Assembly: GCA_964534275.1 (NCBI GenBank) | Contig: CAZHQG010000008.1 | Span: 1 to 64,000, forward strand | Length of the DNA: 64,000 nucleotides | Reading direction: 5' to 3' | From: HRBIN30 sp964534275 | GTDB lineage: Bacteria; Desulfobacterota; Binatia; HRBIN30 | Shown here: piece after piece, positions 34,602-43,438 of the stretch | Layout of the letters: every line of letters begins with the position of its first letter | Position numbering within the stretch: the first letter of the stretch is position 1 | Notes under the pieces: model-generated | The model's input: the letters and a program-made list of their open reading frames with translations, nothing else | Told to the model about the DNA's origin: nothing | The model's database searches: none | Program-made: the position numbers and the translations under genes

Positions 34602-36077
34602 TCAGTGCCCTAACGATGCTTGCAAGCGGTCCAAAACACTCGACTTATCCGGTGGAGGGCGCCAGCCGTGACGCCGCCGATATGCCTCGCCTTGCGCCAT
34701 GACCCAAAGCGTTCGCGCCACAACTTCTGGTCGAAGGAACGCCTGCTCGGGAGTCTCGAACATGTTGATCATTCTCAGGAATGCCCGGAAGACAACTGGG
34801 TCTGTGCGCATTGCGACCGCGACTCCTTCGCGGAAGAACTTGTCCTGGAATTTGTCGATCATCCGGGAGGGCTCGTGGCCTAGCGCTCGCCGCGCGGCAT
34901 CCCGGTCGGCAACCACCGAAGCGCGAACAAAAGGCTCGATATTCTCTCGGGCAAACTGATCGAGTGCCAACGCAGCCGCGTACCAGTCACCGAGGGTCCG
35001 CTCGAGGATGTTCACCAGCGCGTGGGCATGCAGGAACGCTTGCGCACAGCCACGCCCGTAAAGCGGATTGGTACAGTACGCGGCGTCCCCAATCACGAAC
35101 AAGCGGAGAACGATCGGTCCAGCCGCATCCACAAACCGGCGGCGACGGTTGATGAGTCCACCCATCGCCTCGACCCCGTGCGGCGCATTCTCGAGGGGCA
35201 TCGCCACGCAGGGATCGATCCAATCCGACACCCCGGGAATCTCGCGAATCATCGCGTCGAATGCCTGGGGTTTTGCCAGTACCTTCAATCGAGGCTCAGA
35301 ACGCGGAATCGCTAGGGTGATGGAAAACGTTCCGTCCTCCGCCGGGAACACCGCAAATTTGATCCAGTCCCAGTCAGCTACCCAAGGGTCTTTTCCCGGC
35401 CGTGGCTCGCCGGCTCCGGGACGCAGTCGATAGAACCTCGTGTAGTAAACAATGCCTGAGTCTTCCTGCTTTTCAGGAATCGGTCGGCACCCTAGCCCTG
35501 CAAGCCAGCGCGGAGCCGCAGAATGGCGTCCGCTAGCGTCGACGACAAAATGCCCCCGCAGCCGCTTCTCCCCTGCGCGGCCCTCGAAACGCACGCCGGT
35601 CACGTGGGGAGGATCAGTGGGTGTACCAAGGAGCCCGGTGACTTTTATCCCTGACAACAGCTTGACGTTTGGTAGGGCCGCCACACACCTCCGCAGCACG
35701 CACTCGAACGTTACTCGGCGGCCAGCCAGCGCCACCAAATCTTCATCGCCGGGCTCTGGGGAAATGCCGCGCAGTGCAGGCGGCGGCCGATCCAACGGAC
35801 GCATCTCTTTCATGCCTGCCTGCAGCAACGCCGAGAGGAGCTCCGGGTACGCGTCGCGCAGGAGAACCCGAAGGCGGCCAAGGAACACGTGCGAGTGCCG
35901 AATTTGCGTGGCACCAGGACGCGTCCAATGACGGAAAGCTTCTTCGGGGTCTTCCGGCGGGGGCCCGTCCTTTTCCAACAAAAAAACCTCCGCATTGTGC
36001 CGCGCTAGCATGTAGGCGGCCGCTAACCCGCTAATGCCAGCGCCAATTACGATGGCCCGATAACCTTCCAAGCCCAT
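34602..36077 (-). CDS. FAD-dependent oxidoreductase / flavin monooxygenase-like
   Basis: 491 residues. The N-terminal dinucleotide-binding motif is AIVIGAGISGLAAAYMLARHNAEVFLLEKD. A middle substrate domain includes VTFECVLRRCVAALPNVKLLSG, then the VVDASGRHSAAPRWLAGLG segment and the FAD-ribityl motif LFVIGDAAYCTNPLYGRGCAQAFLHA. The layout matches class A flavoprotein hydroxylases and geranylgeranyl-reductase or halogenase relatives. ATG 36077 is chosen over an upstream in-frame start. It is 99 nt after the diiron protein, so probably its operon partner. Confidence 0.85.
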   Translation of the reverse strand: MGLEGYRAIVIGAGISGLAAAYMLARHNAEVFLLEKDGPPPEDPEEAFRHWTRPGATQIRHSHVFLGRLRVLLRDAYPELLSALLQAGMKEMRPLDRPPPALRGISPEPGDEDLVALAGRRVTFECVLRRCVAALPNVKLLSGIKVTGLLGTPTDPPHVTGVRFEGRAGEKRLRGHFVVDASGRHSAAPRWLAGLGCRPIPEKQEDSGIVYYTRFYRLRPGAGEPRPGKDPWVADWDWIKFAVFPAEDGTFSITLAIPRSEPRLKVLAKPQAFDAMIREIPGVSDWIDPCVAMPLENAPHGVEAMGGLINRRRRFVDAAGPIVLRLFVIGDAAYCTNPLYGRGCAQAFLHAHALVNILERTLGDWYAAALALDQFARENIEPFVRASVVADRDAARRALGHEPSRMIDKFQDKFFREGVAVAMRTDPVVFRAFLRMINMFETPEQAFLRPEVVARTLWVMAQGEAYRRRHGWRPPPDKSSVLDRLQASLGH

Positions 36078-36176
36078 AAGGGGCACGAGGACAAATCTGT
36101 TGTCGCAAGAAAAGCCAGGAGGCAAGCAGCGCAAGCGCGCTGAAGCCGCCTGGCTCGTTCTAAGCTCTCGGGAACC

Positions 36177-37250
36177 CTAGCTCGCTAGGGGTAACTCGTG
36201 ACGAGCCTCGAATCGGTCACCCCACAAGATGCCAACTTTCCGGTACTGGTCTTCGGTCCGTTCCGTGATCAGCCCCAGCCTCCACAGGTTGGGCACCACA
36301 GTGTGCATGTACACTTCACTGTTGAGCTGCGCCCACTGAGGCATCGCATGGAGCGACTGTACCACTGCGTCTGGGTCCAGCCCGTATTTTGGTGCAGCTT
36401 GACGGAGGAAATCTAATTGCTGGTTGGCGTTAAGGGTTTCGAGGATCGAAAATGCAAAGTCCTCCATTTCCGCCATTTCTTCTTCTGTGGCCTCTTTCAC
36501 CACGCGCCGCATCGTGAGGACACCGAACGCGGCGTGCCGCGCCTCGTCGATCTGGACACGTCGCAAGATGTCTTTGATGAGCGGGTTGGTGCTAGCCCGC
36601 ACAATCTGATCGAAGATGGCAACTGCCATCCCCTCGAAAAGCGTTTGCATGCCCAAGGTTTTCAGCTTCCAGGTTGGCGCTTCTAGGAGCCGATCCAGGA
36701 GAACCTTCAAGGTTGGATCGATCGGGTAGATCGTGCCGAGTTTCCGCTCGATGAACTTGGCCAGCACTTCCACGTGCCTGGCTTCGTCGGCAACCTGCGA
36801 CGCCGCGTAAAACTTTTGGTCGATCGTCGGGCAAGCATTGGTCAACTGCCCACAAAGCTGCAGAGCAGCTTGTTCTCCGTGCAAAAGCTGAGAGATCAAG
36901 TGGGTGAATTCGTCAAATGCCGCTTCCCGACAAGTGTCCTCGTCAGCACCCATCATGGTCAGCAGCGTCGGAAGCAACAAAGCGTTTTCGCGCGGGACAA
37001 ACCATTCGTCTCTCGGAAACGGGATGCTCCAGTCGATGTCCGTTTCCGCGTTCCACTGCCCACGTTTGCCTCGCTCGTAAAGGGCGCGCAGCTCCTCGAC
37101 CTCGCTCCCATACTCCCAACTCCAATGCAGTTCTAAGGGAACCGGGACATCGAGTTTTTGCCGCAAGGCAGCGATTTCCTGCTCGTCCACGAATTCGACC
37201 AGCTCGAAGTCTCCCATTTGCCGACGGTGATCTGCCAGAAGTTTTTCCAT
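36177..37250 (-). CDS. Ferritin-like diiron protein
   Basis: 357 residues. A four-helix diiron pattern is visible: E in LLHGEQAALQLC, EARH in VADEARHVEVLAKFIE, E in LFEGMAVAIFDQIV, and EARH in IDEARHAAFGVLTMRRVV. This E/ExxH/E/ExxH set is that of O2-activating enzymes such as ribonucleotide reductase R2-like oxidases and N-oxygenases. An oxygenase role is likely; the substrate is not deducible. It starts 14 nt after the tetR stop, implying co-regulation. Confidence 0.86.
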   Translation of the reverse strand: MEKLLADHRRQMGDFELVEFVDEQEIAALRQKLDVPVPLELHWSWEYGSEVEELRALYERGKRGQWNAETDIDWSIPFPRDEWFVPRENALLLPTLLTMMGADEDTCREAAFDEFTHLISQLLHGEQAALQLCGQLTNACPTIDQKFYAASQVADEARHVEVLAKFIERKLGTIYPIDPTLKVLLDRLLEAPTWKLKTLGMQTLFEGMAVAIFDQIVRASTNPLIKDILRRVQIDEARHAAFGVLTMRRVVKEATEEEMAEMEDFAFSILETLNANQQLDFLRQAAPKYGLDPDAVVQSLHAMPQWAQLNSEVYMHTVVPNLWRLGLITERTEDQYRKVGILWGDRFEARHELPLAS

Positions 37251-37264
37251 AGCCTCTTCCCTCC

Positions 37265-37936
37265 TCAGCTTTGTGGTAAGGATTTTGGCTGCGCCAACAT
37301 CCCAGCGTACAACAATAACTTCACTTCCTCTTTGCGCTTCTTCACTGCCGCAGGTGCGAACAACGACTGTCTCAATAACGTCTCCCCGAACTCCCCAGAG
37401 GCAAAGTGGTACACGAGTAACCCGATCAAACTCTGCAACATGTGCGGGATGCTCGCCAATCGAAACACACCCTGCTCCATGCCCTCCCGTAAAAGCCTGC
37501 CTACACTGGCAAACAAGCGGTGAATGATCTGGTCGACTTCTTTTTCTTCAGCGCTTTCGCCCGCGAGATCATCGTCCTCGAAAAGCGAGCGGAGCAGCAA
37601 CCGGGCCCGGGACGGACGCTCCGCTAATGTTTCGATCATCGCGTCCAACCATCGGTCGAACCGAACGAACGCGTCGCCTGGGCCCCCGAGTGCCTGCACG
37701 GTACGTTGCTCGAACATACTTAGAATGCGACCGGCCACGGCAGCATACAGTTCCACCTTGCTGCGAAAGTGATGGAACAGGGAGGACTTGCTCAGCCCTA
37801 CCGCCTCCGCGACCTCGCGCATTCCAACACCAGAGAAGCCACGCTGCGCAAACAAAACTTCCGCAGCGTCGAGAATTTTCTCGCGCGACGAAATTTCCTC
37901 TGCGGCAATCGGCTGTGCCACGACCCCACCTGCCAT
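37265..37936 (-). CDS. TetR family transcriptional regulator
   Basis: About 223 residues. The N-terminal HTH is EKILDAAEVLFAQRGFSGVG then MREVAEAVGLSKSSLFHHFRSKVELY, textbook for TetR. A larger all-helical ligand domain follows. ATG 37936 is preferred, because the upstream in-frame part carries the palindromic operator-like DNA at 37954-37980. It is the first gene of the tetR-diiron-flavoprotein series and likely autoregulated. Confidence 0.92.
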   Translation of the reverse strand: MAGGVVAQPIAAEEISSREKILDAAEVLFAQRGFSGVGMREVAEAVGLSKSSLFHHFRSKVELYAAVAGRILSMFEQRTVQALGGPGDAFVRFDRWLDAMIETLAERPSRARLLLRSLFEDDDLAGESAEEKEVDQIIHRLFASVGRLLREGMEQGVFRLASIPHMLQSLIGLLVYHFASGEFGETLLRQSLFAPAAVKKRKEEVKLLLYAGMLAQPKSLPQS

Positions 37937-37953
37937 TCCCAGTGCTCTCGATT

Positions 37954-37980
37954 CCGGTCGGTTCTTCCGACCGGTCGGTC
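37954..37980. promoter_or_regulatory. Operator-like inverted repeat upstream of tetR
   Basis: CCGGTCGG (37954-37961), a 5-nt spacer and CCGACCGG (37967-37974) form a perfect inverted repeat. The same right arm is part of a perfect 12-bp palindrome CCGACCGGTCGG (37967-37978). It lies 18-44 nt before the tetR ATG. Position and symmetry fit TetR-family operators; GACCGGTC-type cores are common. Confidence 0.65.
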
Positions 37981-38280
37981 GGTGACTACTTGTCTTTTCA
38001 GAGAAAGTCAAGTTTCATCCCCACAGGATTCTCACCGGCCCCCCGGTTTGGGAGTGTCCCAAAAATAGGCCGCTTCGCGGTGGGCCGTCCCTAACTGCCA
38101 CCGTGTGCGGTCGGCATTCCTCCGCACACCTTGGAGCTGCGGCGGGAAATCCAACTTGATGGAACAAGGCTGATGCCTTGACGCTCCAGGACGGCTGTGT
38201 TTAATGCGCCGAATTCTGCGCGCCACTACGGATTCGTTTGTTCCCATGAAGCTTGGGTGTGACAAGACTAGTGCTGGGCA
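37981..38280. other. Spacer between tetR and queA with a short hairpin
   Basis: No gene seen. TTTGGGA (38047-38053) pairs with TCCCAAA (38057-38063) around a 3-nt loop, a possible weak terminator or regulatory hairpin. The divergent promoters for the tetR operon and the queA operon are expected here. Confidence 0.4.
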
Positions 38281-39372
38281 ATGACGACGCGAGTGAGAAA
38301 TGGGTCGGTAACCGACTGGGACCTCAGGCGCAGCGCGTACGAGTTCGACTTACCCGCTGAGCTGATCGCGCAGGAGCCCTTGGAGGAACGCGATCAAGCA
38401 AAGCTCATGGTGATCGAGCGAGCAAAGGGTACGCGCCGTCATGCGCTCGTGCGTGACCTACCCTCTTTCTTGGATCCCGGTGACGTACTCGTGTTGAACG
38501 ACACGCGCGTAGTACCAGCCCGTGTCGTCACCTCCACAGATCATGGCGGTCGCATCGAAATTCTGTTTGTGCGGCCGATCGAAACGGGGTTATCTGACTA
38601 CCCGGTTTGGTCCTGTTTGGGGCGACCGTCACGAGCATTTCGTCCAGGGCAGACCCTGATGCTGCCGGGCGGTGCTGCAGTCACCGTGCTCTCCCGACAG
38701 GGTCCAGGCCGCTATGTGGTTCAGTGGAGGGACCGGATCGACGTGTTGGCGTTCCTTGAGCGCTACGGACAAGTCCCTCTCCCTCCGTACATCCGGCGGC
38801 CGGAGGGCCCATCACCTCGGGACGCAGAGCGATATCAGACGGTGTTTGCCTCGGTTCCCGGGTCCGTCGCTGCCCCCACTGCTGGGCTCCATCTTACCAA
38901 CCGGCTTCTGGCCGAGATCGAGGCGCGAGGAGTACACGTTGCGCGCGTTACGTTGCACGTAGGACCGGGTACGTTCCAGCCCGTCCGCAGTGAAGACGTG
39001 CGCGAGCACCGAATGGAACCGGAATGGTGTTCCATTCCGAAAGCCACTGCCGAAGCGGTACGTGCCGCAAGGGCACGCGGGAGCCGGGTTATTGCGGTGG
39101 GAACGACGACGACCCGGGCACTAGAGTCGGCGGCGACGGAAGACGACCGGATCGTGCTCGAAGGTGAACGCTGGGCCGACCGTTACATCACTCCTGGCTA
39201 TCGCTTCCGAGTTGTCGACCGGTTGCTCACCAACTTCCATCTTCCTGGATCGACCCTCCTTCTGCTTGTGGCAGCGTTGGTAGGACGCGAGTTTCTGCTT
39301 GAGTCTTACACCGAAGCGGTTGCCATGCGGTACCGGTTTTATAGCTACGGCGACGCCATGTTGATTCTATGA
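38281..39372 (+). CDS. queA: S-adenosylmethionine:tRNA ribosyltransferase-isomerase
   Basis: 363 residues. QueA signatures are FDLPAELIAQEPLEERDQAKLMV, VLVLNDTRVVPAR, GTVAAPTAGLHLT-like block (here GSVAAPTAGLHLT), VGPGTFQPV and VGTTTTRALESAA. It transfers the ribosyl part of SAM to preQ1 in tRNA to make epoxyqueuosine. It heads a queA-tgt-yajC-secD-secF series identical in order to E. coli and overlaps tgt by 4 nt. Confidence 0.95.
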   Translation: MTTRVRNGSVTDWDLRRSAYEFDLPAELIAQEPLEERDQAKLMVIERAKGTRRHALVRDLPSFLDPGDVLVLNDTRVVPARVVTSTDHGGRIEILFVRPIETGLSDYPVWSCLGRPSRAFRPGQTLMLPGGAAVTVLSRQGPGRYVVQWRDRIDVLAFLERYGQVPLPPYIRRPEGPSPRDAERYQTVFASVPGSVAAPTAGLHLTNRLLAEIEARGVHVARVTLHVGPGTFQPVRSEDVREHRMEPEWCSIPKATAEAVRAARARGSRVIAVGTTTTRALESAATEDDRIVLEGERWADRYITPGYRFRVVDRLLTNFHLPGSTLLLLVAALVGREFLLESYTEAVAMRYRFYSYGDAMLIL

Positions 39373-40523
39373 ACGGAAGTTGTGCCTCCAAAGCCGAAGC
39401 TGTGCCACGAGATCAACCGTTCGAGGTTGCAGCGCTAGACGGCGCCGCACGGGCGGGGGTGCTTTCGACCCAGCATGGGACCGTGCCAACCCCAGCGTTC
39501 ATGCCGGTAGCTACGCAGGGGACCGTGAAGGGTTTGAGTCCTCGGGACTTACACGAACTGGGGACCAAGATCGTCCTTGCGAATACCTATCATCTTGCGC
39601 TGCGCCCAGGTGTTGAGACCATTGAAGCGCTTGGAGGGCTGCACCGCTTCATGGGGTGGGACGGGCCGATCCTCACGGATAGCGGCGGTTACCAGGTGTT
39701 CAGCCTCGCCCCTCTCCGGAAAGTAACCGATGCCGGCGTGATTTTTCGCAATCACTTGGACGGACGAGAACTTTTTCTTACCCCGGAGGGCGTCGTGGAA
39801 CTCCAGACGCGCTTTGGGGTCGACATCGCGATGGTGCTGGACGAGTGTACGCCCGCGGACGCTCCTCGTGGCATCGTTGAAAACGCTGCGCGACGTTCCC
39901 TTGCCTGGGCCCACCGCAGTCTCCAGGCGCACGGACTACCCTCCCCGCTGCTGTTCGGTATCGTCCAAGGTGGGAGATTCTCGGACATCCGCGCCTGGCA
40001 CGCGCAAGAGCTTGTCGCGCTGAATTTTCCTGGCTATGCGGTGGGCGGTCTGAGCGTGGGGGAAGAGCGGAGCGTGACTCTCGAGGTGGCGGCGGCAACC
40101 GTGGAACATCTACCACCCGGCTCTCCACGGTACCTGATGGGGGTGGGTTATCCGGAGGACCTCATTCGGTTCGTGGGAATGGGGTACGACTTGTTCGACT
40201 GTGTGTTACCGACCCGCAACGGCAGGAACGGTTTGCTTTTCACCTCCAGCGGCCGACTCAATATTCGCCTCGCCCGATTTCAAAAGGACGATCAGCCGCC
40301 GGACCCTCTCTGTGGCTGCTACACCTGCCGCCACTTTAGCCGTGCCTACCTCCGGCATCTTTCGCTTTCCAAGGAGATCCTCGGCTGCGTGCTTGCCACG
40401 ACCCACAATCTCTACTTCTACCAGCGGCTGATGCGAGACATGAGAGCAGCGATCGTTACGGCAAGTTTCGCCGCCTGGGCAAATGCCACAATCCCGCGCC
40501 TGGAACAGGAGTACGAACCGTGA
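39369..40523 (+). CDS. tgt: Queuine/preQ1 tRNA-guanine transglycosylase
   Basis: 384 residues. The catalytic and binding elements are LTDSGGYQVFSLAPLRK, VLDECTPADAP, LFGIVQGGRFSDIRAWHAQEL, and the Zn site CGCYTCRHFSRAYLRHL. It swaps guanine-34 for preQ1 in tRNAs with GUN anticodons; the tRNA-Asp and tRNA-Tyr in this window are such substrates. ATG overlaps the queA stop (ATGA). Confidence 0.96.
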   Translation: MNGSCASKAEAVPRDQPFEVAALDGAARAGVLSTQHGTVPTPAFMPVATQGTVKGLSPRDLHELGTKIVLANTYHLALRPGVETIEALGGLHRFMGWDGPILTDSGGYQVFSLAPLRKVTDAGVIFRNHLDGRELFLTPEGVVELQTRFGVDIAMVLDECTPADAPRGIVENAARRSLAWAHRSLQAHGLPSPLLFGIVQGGRFSDIRAWHAQELVALNFPGYAVGGLSVGEERSVTLEVAAATVEHLPPGSPRYLMGVGYPEDLIRFVGMGYDLFDCVLPTRNGRNGLLFTSSGRLNIRLARFQKDDQPPDPLCGCYTCRHFSRAYLRHLSLSKEILGCVLATTHNLYFYQRLMRDMRAAIVTASFAAWANATIPRLEQEYEP

Positions 40524-40867
40524 TCAGCGTTGCTTGGGCGCAGGCTGGGCCAGCAACGGGGCCATCTTTACTAGCAAGCTTATTCCCCCTGCTGCTGATC
40601 TTTATCGTATTTTACTTCCTTCTCATCCGTCCCCAGCAACAAAAGCAGCGCGAACACCAAAAGATGATCGAGAGCCTCAAGGTGAATGACGAAGTCGTCA
40701 CCACTGGCGGTCTGATCGGTCGGATCGTCCAGGTAACGGATCGCGTGCTCACGCTCGAAGTAGCGCCGAACGTGCGCGTGCGCGTGGAGCGCTCTTACGT
40801 TGCTGCCCGGACTCGCCCGGCAGCACCAGAAAAATCGAAGGATAAAGAGAAGGATGGGCCAAAGTGA
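40520..40867 (+). CDS. yajC: Preprotein translocase subunit YajC
   Basis: 115 residues. An N-terminal transmembrane helix (LLASLFPLLLIFIVFYFLLIRPQQQKQREHQ) with the family RPQQKQ-type motif precedes a small cytoplasmic SH3-like domain (KVNDEVVTTGGLIGRIVQV). It binds SecDF. The GTG start overlaps the tgt stop by 4 nt, and its own end overlaps secD by 4 nt, showing tight coupling. Confidence 0.93.
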   Translation: MISVAWAQAGPATGPSLLASLFPLLLIFIVFYFLLIRPQQQKQREHQKMIESLKVNDEVVTTGGLIGRIVQVTDRVLTLEVAPNVRVRVERSYVAARTRPAAPEKSKDKEKDGPK

Positions 40868-42468
40868 AGACGAGTCTTTGGTATCGCATCGCAGCCGTCG
40901 TTGTTTTGCTCGTAGCAGCATTCGTGTACTTGACACCATCGGTCGTATCCGAACTACCCGAGTGGTGGACGCGGTACCTGCCCTCGAACAAGATTCGGCT
41001 TGGTTTGGATCTGCAAGGAGGGACGCATCTCGTTCTAACTGTCGACGTCGACAAAGCCCTGGAAAATGCTCTGGAACGCGCGGCAGACGACATTCGGCGC
41101 GAGGCTCAGGACAAACAGATTACCTTGGCCCAAGTGCAGCGCGTGGACAAAGCCATCGAGGTACGGATCGAAGCGCCTGAAGCGCGTTCCGAGTTCGAAA
41201 GCTTTTTGCGCGACAACTTTCCGAACTTGAGCATTGTGGATTCCCAAACCAGCGACGGCGTTGCGGTCCAACGGCTTCGTTTTACCGTCGCTGAAGAGCG
41301 TCGCTTGCGCGAGTTCACCGTGGAGCAAGCACTGGAAACCATTCGGAATCGTATCGACCAGTTCGGCGTCACCGAGCCCATTATTCAGCGTCAAGGCACG
41401 CAGGATATCGTGGTGCAACTTCCGGGCATCCAGGATCCACAGCGAGCAAAGGCGCTCATCGGTCGAACTGCGCTTCTCGAGTTCAAACTGCTTGCAGAGG
41501 TTCCAGACGCCGAAGCTTATCTGAGCGGACAGAAGCCCTTGCCACCAGGACTCGAGATTCTCACGGGCTACGGCGGGGAACGTGTGGGGCGGCGTGTCGA
41601 AAAGACAAAATACTTGGTGGAGTCAAAGGTATTGCTCACCGGCGACGCCATTGCCGACGCACAGGTTCGACCTGGTTCACAGCTCGAAGGCCCCTACGTG
41701 GCGCTGGAACTCACACCACGGGGCGCCAAGCAATTCGAGGAAATTACCGCTGCGAATGTCAAACGCCGCTTGGCAATTATTCTCGACAACACCGTATACT
41801 CGGCACCTGTCATCCAGGAACGCATTCCTGGGGGCCGTGCCTCCATCACCGGCAACTTCGACATCAAAGAAGCACGCGACCTAGCGATCGTGCTCCGAGC
41901 CGGAGCGTTGCCAGCACCAGTACATATCGCCGAAGAACGTACCGTGGGCCCGTCGTTGGGGCGTGACTCCATCCGCCAAGGGTTTCTGTCTTTTGTCGTC
42001 GGAGGATCGTTGGTCGTCCTGTTCATGGCCGTGTACTACAAGTTTGCCGGCGTGCTGGCCGACCTGGCTCTGGTGCTCAACGTGGTCTTTCTGCTGGCGG
42101 CGCTGTCTGCGCTTCAAGCAACTCTTACCCTCCCGGGCATTGCCGGCATCGTGCTCACTCTTGGGATGGCGGTCGACGCCAACGTGCTCATTAACGAGCG
42201 CATCCGGGAGGAGCTGCGTTTGGGACGCAGCGCGCGAGCCGCGATCGAAGCGGGCTACGAGCGCGCGCTCCCAGCGATTCTCGACTCGAATATCACCACA
42301 TTTCTTTCCGGACTGATCCTGTTCCAGTTTGGCTCCGGACCAATCAAGGGCTTTGCCGTTACTCTCTGCATTGGCATTGTCACATCTGTGTTCACTGCCG
42401 TGGTGGGTACGCGCATCGTGTACGATTGGCTGCTCACGTACCGGCGTCTGGAACGAGTCAGCATTTAG
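40864..42468 (+). CDS. secD: Protein translocase subunit SecD
   Basis: 534 residues. The first transmembrane helix is at about 5-25, followed by LGLDLQGGTHLVLTV and the large periplasmic P1 head region (TVEQALETIRNRIDQFGVTEPIIQRQG). Five C-terminal helices contain the RND-type motif GMAVDANVLINERIREEL, the proton-channel Asp. SecDF uses proton motive force to pull proteins across the membrane. GTG start overlapping yajC. Confidence 0.96.
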   Translation: MKTSLWYRIAAVVVLLVAAFVYLTPSVVSELPEWWTRYLPSNKIRLGLDLQGGTHLVLTVDVDKALENALERAADDIRREAQDKQITLAQVQRVDKAIEVRIEAPEARSEFESFLRDNFPNLSIVDSQTSDGVAVQRLRFTVAEERRLREFTVEQALETIRNRIDQFGVTEPIIQRQGTQDIVVQLPGIQDPQRAKALIGRTALLEFKLLAEVPDAEAYLSGQKPLPPGLEILTGYGGERVGRRVEKTKYLVESKVLLTGDAIADAQVRPGSQLEGPYVALELTPRGAKQFEEITAANVKRRLAIILDNTVYSAPVIQERIPGGRASITGNFDIKEARDLAIVLRAGALPAPVHIAEERTVGPSLGRDSIRQGFLSFVVGGSLVVLFMAVYYKFAGVLADLALVLNVVFLLAALSALQATLTLPGIAGIVLTLGMAVDANVLINERIREELRLGRSARAAIEAGYERALPAILDSNITTFLSGLILFQFGSGPIKGFAVTLCIGIVTSVFTAVVGTRIVYDWLLTYRRLERVSI

Positions 42469-42499
42469 TCGAGGGGCCGAGGGCGACGGAGGCTTGGCA

Positions 42500-43420
42500 A
42501 TGGAATTGATCAAACCGGGAACGAACTTCGACTTCGTGGGGAACTTTCGGCGTGCGTACCTCGTCTCGTTGGCGTTAATCCTAGCCGGAGTGATCTCGCT
42601 CATCGTTCATGGGGGCCCAAACTACGGAATCGACTTTGCCGGAGGCACGCTCGTCCAGATTCGCTTCAAGGAACCCACGCGAATCGATGACGTGCGAAAA
42701 GCGTTAGCCACAGCCGAGCTCGCAGAAGCGGCCATCCAAGATTTTGGTACCAACGGGGCCGGTCCATCGGAGTTTCTGATTCGTGTTCCGATCAAAGGCG
42801 AACAACTCAGTGACTTTAGTGCCCAAATTACCTCGGCACTGGAAGCAAAATTTGGCAAGGACTCGTGGGAAATCCAGCGCATGGAAACAGTTGGCCCACG
42901 TGTCGGTAGCGAGCTTCGCTGGCGAGCGCTTCTGGCAGTGATTGCTGCGACCATCATGATGGGCGTGTATATCTGGATTCGTTTCGAACTCCGGTTTGGA
43001 ATCGGGGCTGCTGTGGCCCTGTTCCACGATGTCCTCATCACTGTGGGTGCACTTTCATTGGCGAACTATGAGTTCGACCTCACCATTGTCGCTGCGCTGC
43101 TGACCGTGGTGGGCTTCTCCGTGAACGATACGGTGATTGTCTCCGACCGCATCCGCGAAAACCTACGCAAGAATCGCCGCGATCCGCTGGATAAAATTAT
43201 TAACCGCAGCATCAACGAGACATTGAGCCGCACAGTCCTGACCACCGGTACCGCTATCCTCGTGCTGCTGGCGTTGTTTTTCCTCGGCGGCAAAGTCATC
43301 AATGGATTTGCGTTTGCTTTGCTCGTCGGGTTCACAGTCGGCACGTACTCTTCGATCTTCATTGCGAGCCCCATCGTGTACTACCTCCAAGGGCCCGCGT
43401 TTGCTCGGGCACGGTCGTAA
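42500..43420 (+). CDS. secF: Protein translocase subunit SecF
   Basis: 306 residues. Features: GNFRRAYLVSLALILAGVISLIVHGGPNYGIDFAGGTLVQI with the first transmembrane helix, and the VVGFSVNDTVIVSDRIRENLR segment with the conserved transport Asp. It is partner of secD. ATG 42500 has CGGAGG upstream. It follows secD by 31 nt. Confidence 0.95.
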   Translation: MELIKPGTNFDFVGNFRRAYLVSLALILAGVISLIVHGGPNYGIDFAGGTLVQIRFKEPTRIDDVRKALATAELAEAAIQDFGTNGAGPSEFLIRVPIKGEQLSDFSAQITSALEAKFGKDSWEIQRMETVGPRVGSELRWRALLAVIAATIMMGVYIWIRFELRFGIGAAVALFHDVLITVGALSLANYEFDLTIVAALLTVVGFSVNDTVIVSDRIRENLRKNRRDPLDKIINRSINETLSRTVLTTGTAILVLLALFFLGGKVINGFAFALLVGFTVGTYSSIFIASPIVYYLQGPAFARARS

Positions 43421-43438
43421 GTTTATCCTGCCGCGAGC

